Assembly (NCBI GenBank): GCA_017562135.1
Contig: QEYB01001427.1
Span: 310,001-374,000, forward strand
Length of the DNA stretch: 64,000 nt
Source of the DNA: Dipylidium caninum
Taxonomy: Eukaryota > Platyhelminthes > Cestoda > Cyclophyllidea > Dipylidiidae
Direction: 5' to 3'
The translations under genes were made by a program, and so were the position numbers. Shown here one piece after another: positions 11,362 to 24,400 of this stretch (the first letter of the stretch is position 1; each line of letters starts with the position of its first letter). The notes below the pieces were generated by a model that did no database searches, was not told the origin of the DNA, and worked only from the letters and a program-made list of their open reading frames with translations.

Positions 11362-14300
11362 TCAAGCGAGTCTTTGCGTTAACTGGGACAGTAGGGCGGG
11401 GTCGATGTCGGCCGTTGTTAGCCCCGAGGCATCGCCGAGGAACAAACGCAAGGACGATTTCAGCTGTTGAGGCGAGGCCACGGTGGCCGGCGGCACCCAG
11501 GCGACCTCGTCGGGATGTTGGTTTGGACTTTCATCCACTTCGCAAAGCACCTGTCGGGGGTGGAGAAAGGCGTTCCCGTCATGGAGGCCGCACAAAGTAG
11601 ACGCAGAGACACAGGACGAGAGGGGATTTAGACGACGTGAAAACACGACGACCGGTAAGGGCGGGGGAGAACAGAGGAGCAGGCCAACTTGGGTCGAAGA
11701 AAGCGAATGGTTCGAGGCTGAGGACAAGAAAACTAAGACGCCGCCTGTTACATGCTCGCAGGCAGATCCACACTAACTGTCAACCCCGTCCACACCTGAC
11801 ATCTAACAATTGCCCGCTAACCGAGTTTCTGCATGCGCCCACCTCGCGGGTGATGCTCCAAGGGGAAGGAGCAGCACTGGGGCGAGGTGAGGAAACACTT
11901 GGCTGAGGAGCACGCAGGACGATGGACTTAGTTTGGAAAAGGGTTTCAGGGAGTGATTTAGCCAAAGATGAAATGTGTCGAGAACGGGACGGGGTCGAGT
12001 TACGGAACGCTTTTTCGGGAGCCTACGAAACGGCGGGGGGGGGGCGGGGGCGGAGGCGGAGGCGCGTAAGACGGAGTTGCCAGTGGTGAGATTTCAATCC
12101 TTCACGACAACTGTGTTTTGAGGAGTTCTTCTTGCCAGATGGGAACGTAGGGGAGTTGCCAGCAAAACATTCACAGAAGCGAGCAGGCATGGTCACGCAC
12201 AGAGAAACGGTAATTGGAGTGTTTGGGCAAGATGAAATCGAGTTAAGGCGGCTAAGTGGACAGACCTGCACACAAAGGCTGATCGCCGACTCGAGATGCG
12301 CCCCGGAGAGGGGATTTGAGGGCAGGAGATGACGCAGACAGAAGATCGCGGCAAGCGAGAAACAGCGACGGTGGAAACGGTTGGCAAGGGCGTCCGATCG
12401 AGCAAGCAGGAGCGTCAGAAAGGACTCTAGACAGCGCTGACAGTCAGCGTTGTCGACGGCGGGAGGGACAGTGTTCGCGGTGGAGAGTTGAAGACAGTGC
12501 TGCGAGAAATCACACGTGGATTTCTGCACTGCTGCAGTAGTGAATACGGCAAATAGGAAATTCCTGTAAAATTTAAGAGGAGTAATGTTAATAACGCCGC
12601 CTCCATCCGAGTGAAATCTCGTACCGAGTGAAGCCTGATCGGCTAAATGTCAGTCGAGCATTCTCCCGATTCCAGCATGCATTAATGAGACATTTCGTGA
12701 GCAGGGAGCAATAAAAACAGCGGGGAAACTCGTCAAGGTAATGGAGGGAAAATCACGGTGTCGGGACAGAAATACAGGCAAATCATTCCTTCTTTTGTAG
12801 AGAGGATCATGTTGAACACGGGAACAAGAGTGTAGGAGAGGAAGAGAAGAATCAGTCTGCGTTGTCCGTTTACTTAGACCGTGAATTTGCAGCTGAGGCT
12901 AATTTACCCGAGAGGAATGCAAAAAATACGTGACTGTATGAAAAGCGCAAACCCTTGTGTAGAAATAAGGACGTGCATAGTAACGTGACTTTTTACATGG
13001 TAGACTGTGTCAGGGACAAATCGTGTCAGTCTTGCAAAAAAAGAGAGGCAAAAAACAGACCAGTAGTCAGGTGACGCAGCCAATTGTGCCAGAAGGAGGA
13101 GCCTCAAATGCGTATATTTGAAGTCATCATCGTCGTGGATCTCCGCCTGTGTTTGAATGAGACACACCTTCGTGTGCAGCCACAGAAGACCGCAAAAACT
13201 CGGGGAGAGAGGAGTACGAAAACGGATTATCTGGCTACACCATGCTGTCAGTAGCTTCAGTTGCGACAACCTGTGTAATTAGACAAGCCAAATTTAACAC
13301 TTAGTTAAGGCATTTCAAAAAGATTTTTAAAAGAATGGGAAAATAAAATTTTCACCAACTAACATAAAATCAGTCTTTTCGCTCTCGGGCTGGTCGGCCA
13401 GAGTAGAATCGAGGAATATTGGGGCGGAAAACTTGAAATACATATCATCTGGGATGACGACTTGTCTTAGCAACGGTCGCCAAAAAGGCTCCGTCCAGGC
13501 GGACAAGAAGTGGGGTGAGGCGCCGAGACGAAGACACCCATTGGCAATATCGAAGAAGAGCTAAAGAGGGTAAACGGAAAAAAAAATACATAAGATGGCG
13601 AATAATGCTCAAGGAAGTGGGTGACTTGGCCCATCTCCTCCACAAATGCATACCCAACAGACTTCAATAGAGCCCACAATCAATGCACCCTCCCCGATGA
13701 TAAACTTGGGCTGCCAAAGCCTCTGTGGTCTGGCTCACGCAGTCCCCGAGGTTTGGTGGTCTCAGTAACGAAATTTCTGACGCTAGTGAATTTTGATCTA
13801 CGCAGCTTCTCCTGATAAGCGCACCTGGGCCTGATAAGACGTCTCCAACCTGGCATAGAGGGTTCCTTCACCACCTCCATCTCCATCTTCGGAAGGTGTC
13901 TCAGTGAGCAATGGCATTAGAGATTCTAGACAGGGCAACCAGGTAGCTCCATTGCCAGTGACGAGGGCATCCCAAAGACGGAGGCAAGCCTCACCCAGCA
14001 CTTCTATGTCGCCACCGTTACTGCCATCCTTGTTGTTCTCGTCCCTGCATCGCACGAAGAGTGAAAGATGCGGCAGCAGGACAGAAGGGACTGTGAGGTT
14101 GGCCAGACGCTCGGCTAACAATGCGACCTCAGCCGACGTCGTGTCCGCGTTTAGCGCTCGCACTACTGTGGTAACGAGGTCGAGTGAACCGGCTTGCACT
14201 GCTGTGGCGCCCTCGCCTGGGTGGTAGAAAAGCAAATTAACTACGCCATTCGAAAATTACCGTGCCTCCCGTTTTCAGACTATAGGATGGGGCGGTGAAG

Positions 14301-16664
14301 CTAAACGTCTTTATCCACGTCCTCATCGCGGGTGCCGAATGGTAAGGTGTTTTATTAAACTTGGCCTACTAGGTCCCATGAAACACGATTCTCACACAGA
14401 ACAGGCATGCTAGGACAAAAAATAACGGGCTCATATGTAAACTCGGAGATATTAGCAGATTATTGTCACAGAGGGGGATTGCGTTCCCACCCGGAGGGCA
14501 GACAAAAGCTCAGCCGTCTCTTTGCAGAATGCGACAGTAGCGCAGGCAGGGCTACTTGAGAGTTTTAACGGAATAAACGCTGCCTCTGTGAAAATAAGCA
14601 CATAAGTTGCGATTTGAATGAAAAAATAGGAAATGTACTTAAAAATATTAAGTAGAGACACAGACGATACCCATTTGCCACATTTGCTGCACCACATTGA
14701 GGAAGCAGTCAAAGTGCGCTCCTATGTCAACATTTTCCAAGACGCCTTGCATGTATCGCAACAGCAGGAGAAGTGTCTCGAACTCCTCCACCTCCTATGA
14801 AAATAAGTGGTGTGTCACGAGGACTACAATGTGTCTCACTCTACGGAACATAAGGCGGCATTTAACCTACCCGAGCGAGATCGGCTAGACCGTCGAGAAT
14901 CCGTTGGAGGAGGGTGGAAGGAGCCTTGGAGGAGACATCAGGAGGAAAAAGAGGATTGTCAACGAGCCAGAAGAAGCAATAAGCGGCCGCAAGGTGAATA
15001 GCAACGCGAGGATTCTTTGAATCGCACTGAATACTAAGACACTCGGCCAGTTGCGATAGCGCCATGACGCAGTTTTGGTGGAGCACAACGGACGAGCTAA
15101 GAAGGGACGCAATGCGACCAATCCGTAAGAAGAGATACAAAGTAATTGCGTTATTTTTGAAAAAATTAAATAACGATAATAATGGGATATTAACCCACCA
15201 TGAGCCAACCAATGCGCGTCGAACCATCAACGACATTCGTCGACCCACCAACAGTGGATCCGTGAATGACGTGGTCATTGCTAGAAGAGTATCCACTCGT
15301 CCGCACCACTGCATCGGTTGAACCTCAAGCAAAAACTGCGCACATCTCAGCGCTACTTCCTTCACGTCCGAATCTCCGCCCATTAACTCCTCAATTGCCG
15401 AAGGCAAAATAAGGTCTAGATGGTCGTCCAAATGCCTTGTCAACAAACGAAAAAGCGACTCGGCCAATTTACGTAAATTGGGAGATTGATCAGCAGTCAC
15501 AGGAAAACATACAGCCATGTCGGAGGCAGATTCCGGGATCCAGAAATCCTCAGCGAAGAAAGACAGATCGGTTCCGTCGTAGTCAAAACAATGAGCCCCA
15601 CCGCTAAAATAGCAGGATTCAGGATCGCTAGAAATAATCTCTATTTCGGGGGCTTGAAGTGGCATCCATGAACGCATTAGATTCAGGATGAAATATCCTG
15701 CGTTACTATGATGAGGAGCATTATTGTTAGGAGACAATAACCAGGCCAGAACATTGGAACGAGCCTCTGCTGTAATAGTTGGAAATTTCAAGAATTTGTA
15801 CTTCGAAGGATCTTCACAAAATGCAGCAGAAATAATATTAAAAATGAGTGTCAAACACCATACAATGGTGGGTCGATCTAAAGAATTACTCTCTACCGCC
15901 GTCACCGTGCCATCCACGATGGTGACGGCATATGAACTTCTTAATTCCGGTGATATTAAAAAGAACACGGCGTGTAGCAATTTCGCAAGGCGTTTAAGAC
16001 CTTCGCCCTCGGCTGTTAACAGACGCATCAATGCTTGACTGACCAAACCTCCAACCACGTTCGCATGAGTGGTCATCATTGAAGCCGCTGTTTCAGCATC
16101 TAATATTGTGATGCAAGTATAGATTGTATGCAGAAGCTCAACGGAATTCGTCTCGATCCATAAACCTACTATATTTGGGATGAGAGAGGAAATATGAGAT
16201 GCGAGAAGCCTCCGGCGTACAGAAAGGCGGAAAGCAGCTGCGCGTTGTACGCATCGTCGAAGCGGTGTCCAGGCACCCGATTGGATAAGGGAATCCCAGA
16301 ATCGTTTAGGCCAGGTATTTTGGCTCCAGTCGTGACGGAAGATCCAACCCGTAATTTCGGAAACAAAGGGATTAGGAGATGGATTCCGACGAATATGATT
16401 AAGGAGAGAATCACGGAGGAAGTCCTGCTGACAAGGAGCAAATTGTTGCCAACGCGGGGCCTTAGAGACAAGATTCTTAAGGTGAACGAGTCCTACAAGT
16501 TGAGCAGATGGTGGGAGAGCAACAGAGTCAGAAAATATGCACTCTGTGAGGTGGGAAAGGAAGAGAGGGTCGTAAATTGATATTTCTTCGAGTTTGGAAC
16601 TGGCCGAACGCAATATTTGAGGGTTAGAGCTGGAGGCTTCAGTCAAAAGAGTGGCTAAGTCCAT
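11362..16664 (-). CDS. IPO9: Importin-9-like karyopherin-beta
   Basis: Nuclear import receptor of the importin-beta superfamily (HEAT repeats; in animals IPO9 imports core histones and actin). Exons in transcript order: 15199-16664, 14871-15096, 14671-14794, 14491-14585, 14261-14365, 13825-14211, 13590-13661, 13364-13560, 12997(or 13057)-13198, 12266-12499, 11843-12022, 11362-11550. All phases join; the donor of the ninth exon is unresolved. The product is about 1140-1160 residues (human IPO9 is 1041). From memory, three stretches align with human IPO9. One is LLVGRRMSLMVRRALV around residue 475. Another is LLQRILDGLADLA, human FLPSILDGLIHLA. The third is GSLDLVTTVVRALN followed by GEACLRLW, human AIDILTTVVRN and GGECLRAY. 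The N-terminal half diverges strongly and is one 489-codon exon. The long acidic loop near the vertebrate C-terminus is not seen. The start at 16664 is the first ATG; an upstream exon cannot be excluded. Confidence 0.75.
12031..12060. repeat. G-rich run with quadruplex potential
   Basis: A ten-base G run followed by G5 and several GGCGGA units, lying in the intron between the last exons of the importin-9-like gene. On the sense strand of that gene it is a C-rich tract. Confidence 0.6.
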
Positions 16665-18473
16665 CAGCAAATGGAGAACCTTGGTTCTAAAATATCAAAT
16701 TGTCAAATAATAAGAAAAAGTCACAGAGAGTGAACAGTTGTCATGATCGAGAAGTAAAAGAGATCCCTGCCTGGAGATACCCTAATTACATCAAAACATG
16801 ATAGAAAAATGCGGATGAAGGAGGATGTATTAAAATGGTCTTAGATGCGCCTTGACGAACGGGAGATATATTTAAAAAAAAAACTCACTATTATTAGGAT
16901 GAAAAGGGCTTCCAGAAGGTATGTTAAGCCGATAAGAATCGAGTATATTGCTGCGCATATAAAAAGTTACAAGTCTATACACAAAAATCGTAAGGCACTC
17001 AGTCGCAGTCACAAAACGTAAATAAGCGAATGTTGATATCTTCAATCAGTTTCGCTACCACGCAAATAAAAAAGTGACATTCAACGGAGTAACAGCTAAT
17101 TAGGCCACGTACTGAGGAAGTGTGAATTGGAGCGACAATGAATTGTGAAATTATACGTTATTAATGAAATATTATAAAAGTCGACGCGAGGTGTCCTTGG
17201 GATCACTGAATAGCCCAGCTGCCTGAGAAGCACGTAGAACGAACATTTTCAAGGTGCAAGTGAGTAATTTGTAATCATCAATATATTCTATTGTTCCATA
17301 TGCTTTTGCGGGCAAATAAACCATTATTTTCTTTTCCTTAAAAATAAATAAAATTTATTTTGTGAATTATAGGGATGCTTTTTGTTGAGGAGGTTTAAAT
17401 ATTACTCTTACATTGTGTCACTTATTTCTATACGGGTTAACAGTTACAGTGCAAAAATATTTCCTGTAATAGGGTTAGACAACTAGTGTTCTTGTTTCAC
17501 CATTCATCATGTGCAGGTCTCGTTGATTTATGGCGGAAATCGCCGTTAAGTATTTGTCTGCACGCCCAAGTTCAAATTACTTAAAAATCACTCATATGTA
17601 AAGGTCACCCAGCCTATTATATAACGCGCTTTCGTTCACGAGCGCTCTCTCAAAACCTTCGCTTTTTGGCGTTAGAGTGGAACACCTGTGATGCATTATT
17701 TTGGGGCTCCAAATGTCGAGTTTATTATCATTAACATTAACAATGCGGTTAAACACTTTATGAAATGTTTTAAGTCATGTTTACTGCGCGTGCATGTATA
17801 TGTGATTCAGCAAAATTATTTCCAAACTGGCTTCTATTATAGTTCCGGTGAGAGTGAAACGCGATCCAACGGATATACCATAATGATAGCATCCCTTTCG
17901 AATAAGACTGACTCCGGGTTGGTATAAGACCGCTTAAATGAGATGCTTTAAATGCAGGCAAGCGAGTGAACTTCGTTGCTTACGAATGCTCCTACATCGC
18001 GGTCCAAGGATATGGACCGACTGTAGGAACAATAAATTAGACTGAGACATGCCTGATATGCAAGTGTGTGTGTGTGTGTGTTTGCACACACATTCTTACA
18101 ATATCTGTGGTGAATGTGCTCTCTGTTCCACGTCACACAATCAACCGCCTAAGTAGGTGGCGGTGGCCTTGGTACATGCTATCGACCTCCCCTCTGGCCC
18201 CTCCCCTCTCTCCTTGCCTCCACCACCTCTCCCTCCGCTCCCCACCCCACCCCAACCCACCCCACTCCGCCTCCTGCGCTCTCCCTTCTCACGCCCCCTT
18301 CTGGCCCTCCGCTCCTGCTCCTCTCGCCTCTTCACCGCGTCTTCCTTCTCCTCTCCTGCACCGCCCAGCGGACAACGCCCAATGCACGCAGTCTTGCACG
18401 CACGTGGCACACAACTGCTCAGCACAAGGCCCCGATCACTTTGCCTCACTGCACTTCGTCTCTGTCCACTATC
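16665..18473. other. Intergenic between divergent IPO9-like and RREB1-like genes
   Basis: A head-to-head interval of 1.8 kb, mostly AT-rich (16850-17600), which should carry the two promoters. A GT microsatellite lies at 18064-18081. From 18180 to 18370 the plus strand is extremely CT-rich, which would form a polypyrimidine 5' leader for the rightward gene. I see no other gene here. Confidence 0.45.
18064..18081. repeat. (GT)n microsatellite
   Basis: Nine perfect GT units, about 390 bases upstream of the proposed start of the RREB1-like gene. Confidence 0.85.
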
Positions 18474-21400
18474 ATGGCATCCCACTCGGAAAGCCGTCGT
18501 CGCAAGCAAAATCGGCCCACGAAAGGTGCGTCTCCGGCTACTTTTTATTTCTTCTTCTTCCCCCAAGAAAGCGGCACCAGAGTTTCATTAAAACTCCTTA
18601 ATCGGGACTCTCTTTCCCTTCTGTTATGGTGCCTTCGCTTTCAATTACAGATTTTGATCGAGTTAGGGAGTTACATGAGAGGTCTCCCCTGCTAGCTTAG
18701 GCGTTCACTTTAGAGATTTAAATTCCGCCACAAGATGTGGCAGATGTGCTCATCTTTACACGACCTTATTTGTTGTTTATGTTTTCATCCCAAACAACAG
18801 TGAAACTCACAACTACTTTCGGCCACGCCTCGACATCACCACTGAGAGACCCGTCATTTCCATCTGCAAGGCGTCCCAGCTTCCGGTTTTTAGGCACGTG
18901 TGATGATAATGTGGGGACTTTTAGCGCCCGCCACGGGCTCCCACGTGGGTTTTGGCTGGCGCGCGACCCACGAGGCGAAACGGCTGCCCCCCTTCGGTGG
19001 GGGGCGGGGGAGGGAAGTCGTGGGGGGCCGAGACGAGAGCACCAAAAGCGAGCGCGTGTACAATGCACTCAGAGTGTGTGGGCGCTGGACCCGCTCTCCC
19101 CCTCTACCCCCAATCGATAAATCGATTGACTCGCATTTCTATCGAAAATCACTCACCTGAAGGCCGAACAAGCGGCTGCAAGGGAGGATAAGGTGGTCGT
19201 GGTCACCCGAGGAGTTGGCGGTTATAGAACAAGAAAAAGGTAATAAGACGATGATGTTGTTGATAAGACGGAGCAGAAGCTTCAGCAACGGGGATTATGT
19301 TAATTTCATGTGCGAGTAGGCTACTAATGAGGAGACTGTAGATTATTCTTTGTCGCGGTACGCCTACTGCGCAGCAGCAAGAGAAGCAGCAAAAATACTA
19401 GAAATAACAGCGTCACTCGTCGAATGACTGCCTTCATGATCGGTAGGTTTCCCCCCTCTCTTTCTCTGCCTTTCTTCAACCCTTCATCTCCATCAACTGG
19501 CAGTGGTAAGTCCGTCGGTTCCATGTTTAATGCTGACATAACGAGAGTACAGAGGTCAGCCCTTGGGTGGAGCCCTGGTTGTGCCCCGCATGGACGGAGG
19601 CTCTCCAACTCCTCGTCCTTCACTCTCTTCACTCATTTACCCGCCTCGGAGAAGATGATGGTTTGAAGCGAGATCGTTAACACCATTCTATTTGCGTTTT
19701 TTGCTCTAAGTGGCAGGTGTGTTAAACTCAATCGACCCTTTTTGCTTCCACATCCCAGTCCAGGCTGCTACTTCGTCCAAGGAGTGTTCGTTCGAGCGCC
19801 TTCAGCCCCACATGGGGCACTGACAGGCCTCTACCGCTACCTGCCTTAGTCGGTGATGTGGATAATGAGCGGACAAACGAACTGGAGAAAGGGTTTCCTT
19901 ACTCTCTAAATTTGAGTAAACGAGCCGGTGAAGGAATGGGAAGATGAACGAATGGACACGGAGTAGCTGAATTGGCGTCTTTGCCGTCCATGGGGCAGTT
20001 GAGTGCGCTGCCTCTCATTTCCACATTTGAGGGGCGCATAAACGGGTTCACGATGGTCAAAATGGTGTTTCCCCCCTCACCTCGTGTTCTAAGGGCAATA
20101 ATCCTCTCCCATCCTCCTCGGGGGTTCGGGGGTCTTCGAATCTGATTCGGTGAGCACGCGTCGAGTACCTGCGTACAGATGGGGAGAATTGGAGCCGTCT
20201 ACACGGTCATTGCCTTGTTCACCTTGGTTTCAACTGATTGAAGTCCTCCTCCCCCAGGCCGTGAGTTGCGCTGGGGTGTGGGGCAGTTCCTCCCTTGGCG
20301 TCGCACAACCGGTTGCTACGTCCTCCTCATTTTCAGGGAATGAGGAGGCGTCTCGAACGTCGGCCCAGATATCCGCCCATCCAACATGCGTCCGCGCAGG
20401 GATTCACATTATGGGAAAATATCACGCTTCCCTATGGACGGCGAAAGGGGGATTTGAGCAAGGAAATGCACGTTTCAGGCTCAATTTGGGACATTGTGAA
20501 CCGTCGAGGCCCCTGCCTTGTGCTCATTTTTGATGCGACCTCAAGGAGCAGATATCGTTACCACAAAGCAATGCCCAGATCAATAATTGGGGATCAATCG
20601 GGGAGGAAGTGAGGCGTGCCCACCGGCGTCCATATGACACCACAATTCTCCTGCCAGTTGCCATGGTCTCACGCAGTCTTGGGGGGCGGGAGGGGGCGGA
20701 GATAGGATCTGCTCTTGTGCTGGCATGCGCGCCAACTGCTCAGCCCTCGTCCCATCTGATGATACGGGGAAGGCGGGGTTGCGGGGGTTGCGGCGGGGTT
20801 GCGGGGGTTGCGGCGGCGGCTGTGGTGAGGCAGAACCTCAGAGCCTCCCTCACGTTTGCACAGATGGGCCAGACTGCTATCACCCCCTCCTCCTCACTTT
20901 GTCATCTGTTGCTTCGAAGCGAGATCGGCCGGTTACCACTGGCGGTTCGCGCACGGGACCGCGGGGGCTTTCGCTTGCCCGACGCTGGAGTGAGCTTCGT
21001 GCAGCGTGGCCGGAGAGCGTATTTGTCCGACTCCAGGAGTCCAAGCAGCAGCGGCAGCAGAGGGAAACGCAAGTCGACGCACCAGGGGCGCATTTTGTCT
21101 GGTTGCCGTGGTCCAACGCCGTTAAGTCAATTGGCAACCTTCCTGCCACTTCCTGCCCCCGATAAACCCTCGATAATAACTCAGTGGAACGCTCCTCCTT
21201 CCTCCTCCTCCTCCTCCTCCTCCTCCTCCTCCTCCTCCTCCTCCTCTTCTTTTTCTCATTTCCTCTAAATTTACCGGTTTGTAGGCAGCCCCAGTCGACG
21301 ATTACGACCGGCTTCAGAAGTGAGTCGGTCAAATGGTTCTTATGAAATTTAAATTAGTAGGACAGGTTTTCAACTGGGTGAAGAAAAAGAAGAAAGTGCT

Positions 21401-24400
21401 CCTCGTGTAGTCTCGTGAATCAAACTAGGTGAAGTCGATAGAACCCCGCCTCCACCTCTCATGCGTGCTACCAATGTTCTTCTCTTCCACCATCTCCTCC
21501 TCCTCCTCCTCCTCCTCGGCTCCGGTGGAGATTCACCTCGTCATTCGAGCGTCTCAATGGGGCGTGGGAAATTGCTGCTTTGCTCTTAACAGACCAACTC
21601 CCCAACTGAGGAGGTCTTTGATAGGCTGGCTTGGCTGTCCAACTGCCTCCCCCAAAGGGAGGGGCGGGGGTGTCTCGTGGCCACTCGGCAATGGGGCAGC
21701 CATTTCCCATGTTTTACACGCACACGCACACTCACACGCACACGCATACACCTGCGCATACGCATACGCATACACACAGGTACAGGCACACAAACAAGCG
21801 TGCATACGTGCACTTGGTGGGAGGTGGAGACGCGGGACAGCGGAAACCACAGCGGGCCGAGGCGTGGAGGTGGGCGGGAGGCAAAGCTAATAAAAGTGGG
21901 ATTGATGGATGAGTTTTCGTGTCGCACCTGTGGGCGTTGCGTGCGCTGCCTGAGCAGGTGTTCGTGCGAGCCCGCCGTCTTGCGCGCCGGGAGGGCGAAG
22001 GCCTGTGCTCTGCTGTGCTGTTCTGTGCTGCGCGGAGGGAAGTGAAGCGAGGTGGAGTGGACTGGACTGGACTGGACTGGAGCGGAGCGGAGTGGAGTGG
22101 AGTGGAGTGGAGGGGCCTGAAGTAGGGTGGGGAGGACCGGAGAAGGGGTACGCGATGAGGCGCCGGGAATAGAAGCTCCACTCCTCTCACTCCTTGTAGA
22201 CTTGGCACAAAGGCGACAGGGGGGGTGTCGTTGCGTGACACCCTCCCCGCCACACCACCGCTCGCCTCAACCCATCTGCAAATTTTTTCTCCGCATCCAC
22301 CCCGACGGAGGGAAGAAGGGCAGGCGGGCGAGGGACACGAAGCCCCCCTGTCTGCCCTCTTTGCGTGCAGATGGCACGACTGTACTCGTCACCTCCCCTA
22401 TTTCCTCATTACACACCTAACGTGCGAGGAGGGTGGCGGAGGCGACATTACATTTCGCCTTCCCGGTGAGTCGACCGCCGTGGCGGCGGAATAAAAGACA
22501 TTTCAGAATGACTTCAGTGGCGGGGCAGTGCGTGCCAAGAGTGTATATTTCAGTCCCGAGGGGGCGGGCGTCGCCTGTACCACAGAAGCAGCGTCGGCGA
22601 TCCACAATGTCCTGTCGGGGCTCAATACACCGTTCATTCAATTGTCCCATGCAGGGCAAAAATGGTGACAAATGAGGTGGAGCTTAGTTCTCTTTCTCAA
22701 AATGACGTTTAGATTCGTTGCCTTCGCTGTGGACTTCAGCACTGGCTCCTTGCCGAGGCCTTCCTATCCTGGTGGCTCCGTTTGTCCCCAGAGCGCTTAA
22801 TGCACCGAATTTCCGTTAGGTTTATCCATGACATCGTCACATCGTCTGCCTCCCTTTCTTCCTTCCTCTTCTCCCTCCTTGCTTCCCATTGCCGAGGTCT
22901 TAGTGAGGCAGGTCCTGCGAAGAGTGCGGAAATGGGATGGGGGATTTCTTTTCACTTTCAGTGGGTAGTGGACAAGGAGGTCTCTGGCGACTTCTATCCC
23001 GAAATCACCTCCACCATTCAGGCTGTGCTCTCTCTCACATACCCTTGTTCACGAATCAGATAACCGAGGCTCTGTGGTTCTGAGGCCACTTTCGTGTGTG
23101 CCGCTGGCAACTGTGGAACGCTTTGGCTTCAACAGTCAGTCCTCCTCCAGCCACCAACACCGCTACAACTTGTACGATCAAAGGAGAGCAGTTTCGACAG
23201 ATTTAAGAGTGTGCGGGGCCTAGAGAACGACTTTGAAGAGGACAATAAGCCCACTTCGAGAGTGAAATAACGATTAAGGCGTCTACTTACTGAATAATTT
23301 GCCTTTCTAACATTGTCAAACAGGTTTGTAAAGTGCCACCAAGCCCTTTTCGATAACACCCTGATCATTTCAATTGGCCACTTGGATCATGAGAAGCTTT
23401 GGAAATTAGGCTACATTAAAAACGATAAAGTTGTCAATTTGTAGACTATTCCAAAATTATTTCTTAAAATGCTCATCCGCACGCCGCCTTCCTGCACCCG
23501 CATATCTCAGCCAATTGGCTTTCAGTGCGGTCTGAGATCGCGTGCTCAAACAAGCCAATAGCTTTTCAGCAAATTCTTAATTGGTGGAAGTTGCGCTTAA
23601 TATGTTGCGTTTACAGCGATTGCCCATATCGCCTTCGCCGACAAGGTGGACATGTCGTCGTCCCTTCTTTCAGGCACTCACTTCGTAGAATCTCGGTTTC
23701 TGGATGTACCGAAAGCGGCCGGTGTGGACTGCAACCTCTTCCACTCCTCACCGATAAATGTGAGTTGAATTGCAATTATGCGACTATCCTGTCTTTAAAG
23801 CACTTTCTGGCATGGCTGAACCGGGTCAATTGTACAGGCCAACCCGCAAGCAAAACTGTGGTGGATTCCTCTGCTCAGACATGAGGTCTTCTTTTTTACC
23901 TTACCCGAAGCATTTCTTGGGCCCCTTAGCTACGTGTGCCAATTTCATAGCTAATATAAGTTTTAAATGCACCGGTGCTTAAGGTCCGCGCTGTCACGTA
24001 GGCATATTCTTGATTTTCCCTTTAGCATCTTCTTTGTTCTAACTCGCCAATCACTTTTCTGGAGAGCTTCTCTACCAACCCACCTTCCTGCCCTCCACCA
24101 CCACCACCGCCGCCTCCGCCGCCAAGAAACTTCGATTTGCTTCCACTCTCAGACCACCTTATTTCGAATATTATCCAACATCAGCTTACGTTGGCTTTCA
24201 ATACGGAGGGAAGTCCACCTAAGGCTGCCACTAACGTCACGGATGACACCGACGCGTGGGACTTGAAGAAACGCGGTCGCGAGGATGTCAAGGTATGACC
24301 CGCTCTGACTAATTCGTAATCATAAGTTTCCTCAGCCGTTGTCAAGGCTACCATTCTGCCTATTCCGGGATTTAGCTGCAGCCCTACGCCTGCAAGGACG

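Larger units (their letters stand above)
18526..23139 (+). other. Long first intron of the RREB1-like gene
   Basis: A 4.6 kb interval with GT donor and AG acceptor, pyrimidine-rich on the plus strand. It holds several simple repeats listed separately and many spurious long open frames made of serine, proline or arginine runs. I recognise no nested gene. If the first exon is wrong, this becomes intergenic sequence. Confidence 0.5.

Noticed and set aside
18157..18591. 144-codon proline/serine-rich ORF overlapping the proposed RREB1-like first exon
   Set aside because: It reflects the CT-rich leader; the RRKQ-containing frame joins in phase to the finger exons, while this one does not.
20609..21890. 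Long ORFs with poly-Ser, poly-Arg and His/Thr runs on both strands
   Set aside because: They are direct translations of the TCC, CTC and CA repeats in the RREB1-like intron.
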